This document shows, piece by piece, positions 61,901-64,000 of a stretch of DNA of 64,000 nt; position 1 is the first letter of the stretch; the number at the start of each line of letters is the position of its first letter. This DNA comes from Sipunculus nudus (lineage: Eukaryota; Annelida; Sipuncula; Golfingiida; Sipunculidae), in the NCBI GenBank assembly GCA_026874595.1, contig CM049306.1, forward strand, positions 45,382,019-45,446,018, written 5' to 3'. The notes below the pieces were generated by a model. It did no database searches and was not told where the DNA came from. It saw only the letters and a list, made by a program, of their open reading frames with translations. Position numbers and translations under genes: made by a program.

Positions 61901-64000
61901 ATATACTCTTTATATTAGTAATTTATCCATTGTTACTTACTGTCATGATTTTATAAAAAAAGGACTACCTATAATATATATATATATATATGTCTTTAGA
62001 ATTTTTATTGAGTATGATTTAGTCTTGAAATAACCTGCTTAGTGTTCTTTTTTTATATTTAAGAGTTTTATTGCATTATTTATTACATCGTTTTTACATT
62101 TTATGCCAATATAATTCATTCCCATGGCTCCATGACAATACTTATTACTTTATATTATTTTGTCAAGAACTTTTAAAAGTGTATATTGAAATAATGCACT
62201 GATTGGTCATGACTCTTCAGTGTAAAGTGAATCGGTAGAACTTAATATGATTATGACATGCAAACAGGCATCATGTCATAAAATAAGTTCTTTATCACCC
62301 ATAATGAATTTATGTATAAAAATGCACACTACTCTCACTTTGTAAAATATTAAATTCATAATGGTAACTATGGGAACAATTGAAAGTCATTGTCAGATAG
62401 CATGACAAACACAAATCTCATGAAATAGTAAATTCATACAAATTCCCATGTTCAGGGAAATGCATGATTGATTCTAATGAGTTTTTAACCAATCATCCAA
62501 AGATACTTTTACATTCTGTGCACATTATATGTGGAAGGTGGCAAGTAAGGAAAAGTATGACAGATAAATTAGCTTCAGAAAAAAATTGTGAAATATTTTT
62601 GTTTAATTTGTACAGTCATTAAGGATACAGATTCTGCCTCATTTACAGTATACCTTTCATTTTGTTCATATAGCCTAATTATATACTGGTATACCTGTCC
62701 TGAATGCTTTTGAGACAGTCAAGTAATCATTAGCAATTGGGAAAACTTAAATTTGCTCAAATGCACTTTTATTAATATGCTTGTTTATATATTAGTTTGG
62801 GAAAGCCAAAACTTGCTAAAATGACTAAAATACTGGTACTTTTGTCCAGCCTTCAGGTACATGTGCCATTAGTGGCATGTTGTATCACTTACAGCATTTA
62901 ATACAAACCAACCAACATTTATTAAGACCACACCTTGGACACCATGGCCCACTTTTGACTACACACCCTGTCATTAGGTTGCCCTCTGTATCTTATGCTT
63001 TGATGACTGATGCCATCACCCTGGGGCAGTGTCCTGTTGTACCACAGCTTCCTAATCATATTCCTCCTCAGCATCTTTAATGCATCTCATTAATATGAAC
63101 TGCAAGTCAAGGAAAGATAGTGTTTGGTTTCAAGGCTAGGCTTTGGTAGAGGAAACAACGATTCCTCAGGGGAGCTTACAGTAGTTCTTATTGTGCTTTT
63201 AATAGTTCATTTTCGCTGCCACAGGAGTAATCTCAGCAATTCGGTGTAGTGTTACTAGTTAAAACTGATTTATAGGAAGAATATTTAAGACTTTGTTTGG
63301 GATTTGCACTATTATCTTCTTGGGTAAGGTTCTGTGTTGGTTACATTTGAATAGCTCTGCATGTCAATTTGTCCCGTTACAGTGACAGCAGGCTTTGAGA
63401 TAATTACCATGATTGGGGAGTGCGTTAACACAATGAACATGCTGTAAGCACACCTGCAGCAGGCCAGAATACCTGATAGAAATGCTTGTCTGTAGATGAC
63501 TCTCACAGCAGCTCCTGCAACAGTGGGAGGGTTATTTACCAGAAAAACCTCACAAAACGTGCAATATTGTGTACAAGTGTGAGTGCATGCTGTGTTTTTA
63601 CAGCTGTGCTGTGCTGTAGATGCTCCTGGCAGTCTTTAGTGTGCTGTATCCATGTTTACAGCTCACAGAACAGCAGATTCAATCCTAATAAAGGAACATT
63701 GGAGAGGAAGATTATGGGCCTGTTGCATGCTGCCGAGCCTTGTATAGCTGATGCCGCTGTTAATATTTCATGAATGCTTTCTAGAGAGTTCATTAGAACG
63801 CTCTGTCAGGAGGAGGTTGGCTTTATGAAGTGCAGGACGGGTGAGGATAACTTGTAGCTCCTCTATCATTGGGCGAAACACCGCCAGCAAAACCCAGCCA
63901 CTTGGCACAAAACCCTACTATTGCAAGCTGTTTATATCAGCCCAGCCAAACTCAGCCGCTTCTTCGTGTCTGATTAAATCACCAGTATTTGCATGTATTC
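58946..64000. other. Unassigned intron sequence
   Basis: An AT microsatellite lies at about 61974-61991. 61660-61800 and 63780-63970 have mixed composition. No exon, RNA gene or clear element was recognised through the end of the window. Confidence 0.4.

Noticed and set aside
1-64000. A bacterial-type operon, phage, integron or defence system
   Set aside because: There are no long ORFs, ribosome-binding sites or operon spacing. The spliced RRM exon and SINEs show animal nuclear DNA.

Overview
The window is AT-rich, repeat-dense eukaryotic DNA with no operons, no long ORFs and almost no coding sequence. I can support one protein-coding exon, at 28796-28891 on the + strand. It encodes the RNP1-containing end of the first RNA-recognition motif of a TIA-1/TIAR (nucleolysin) family protein and has a canonical AG acceptor and GT donor. 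No neighbouring exon of that gene was recognised, so most or all of the window is probably two very large introns of this gene, about 28.8 kb upstream and 35.1 kb downstream. Repeat content points to a marine invertebrate, most likely a mollusc and perhaps a bivalve: hairpin-headed elements with internal tandem repeats, like the bivalve 'pearl' and Helentron-associated (HINE) families, plus tRNA-derived SINEs. This placement is inference.

Layout. 334-1783: hairpin-headed element A, carrying a tandem array of about 279 bp with alternating copies of a 12-bp palindrome. 1911-2435: a regular 25-bp x 21 minisatellite. 3265-3500 and 6086-6415: degenerate tandem repeats. 7530-7590 and 10270-10343: two tRNA-derived SINE heads. 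16141-18054: element B. 24230-25030 and 25340-25605: degenerate tandem repeats. 27465-27690: a third SINE-like element. 28070-28431 (-): a speculative antisense ORF/exon. 28796-28891: the TIA1/TIAR exon. 33119-33450: a relict of element A repeats beside a further hairpin head. 42000-42345: a 44-bp degenerate repeat. 43625-44461: element C with four 180-bp repeats. 38306-38470 and 58693-58945: two copies of one dispersed repeat. 53205-53258: a CT/AT microsatellite. The rest is unassigned intronic sequence. It includes several islands of higher complexity (for example 9430-9980, 18720-19250, 31480-31860, 36740-37110, 45400-45780, 47170-47530, 56160-56700) that could be conserved non-coding or regulatory DNA; I cannot test conservation here.

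The strongest pattern outside the exon is that elements A, B and C differ in sequence but share one architecture: a 5' stem-loop, internal tandem repeats, an inverted copy of the 5' head near the 3' end, a second stem-loop, and a 3' terminus CTAG or CTTG followed by a T run. This is the plan expected of non-autonomous Helentron-type rolling-circle transposons. No transposase, helicase or reverse transcriptase was recognised, so all the mobile elements here appear non-autonomous.
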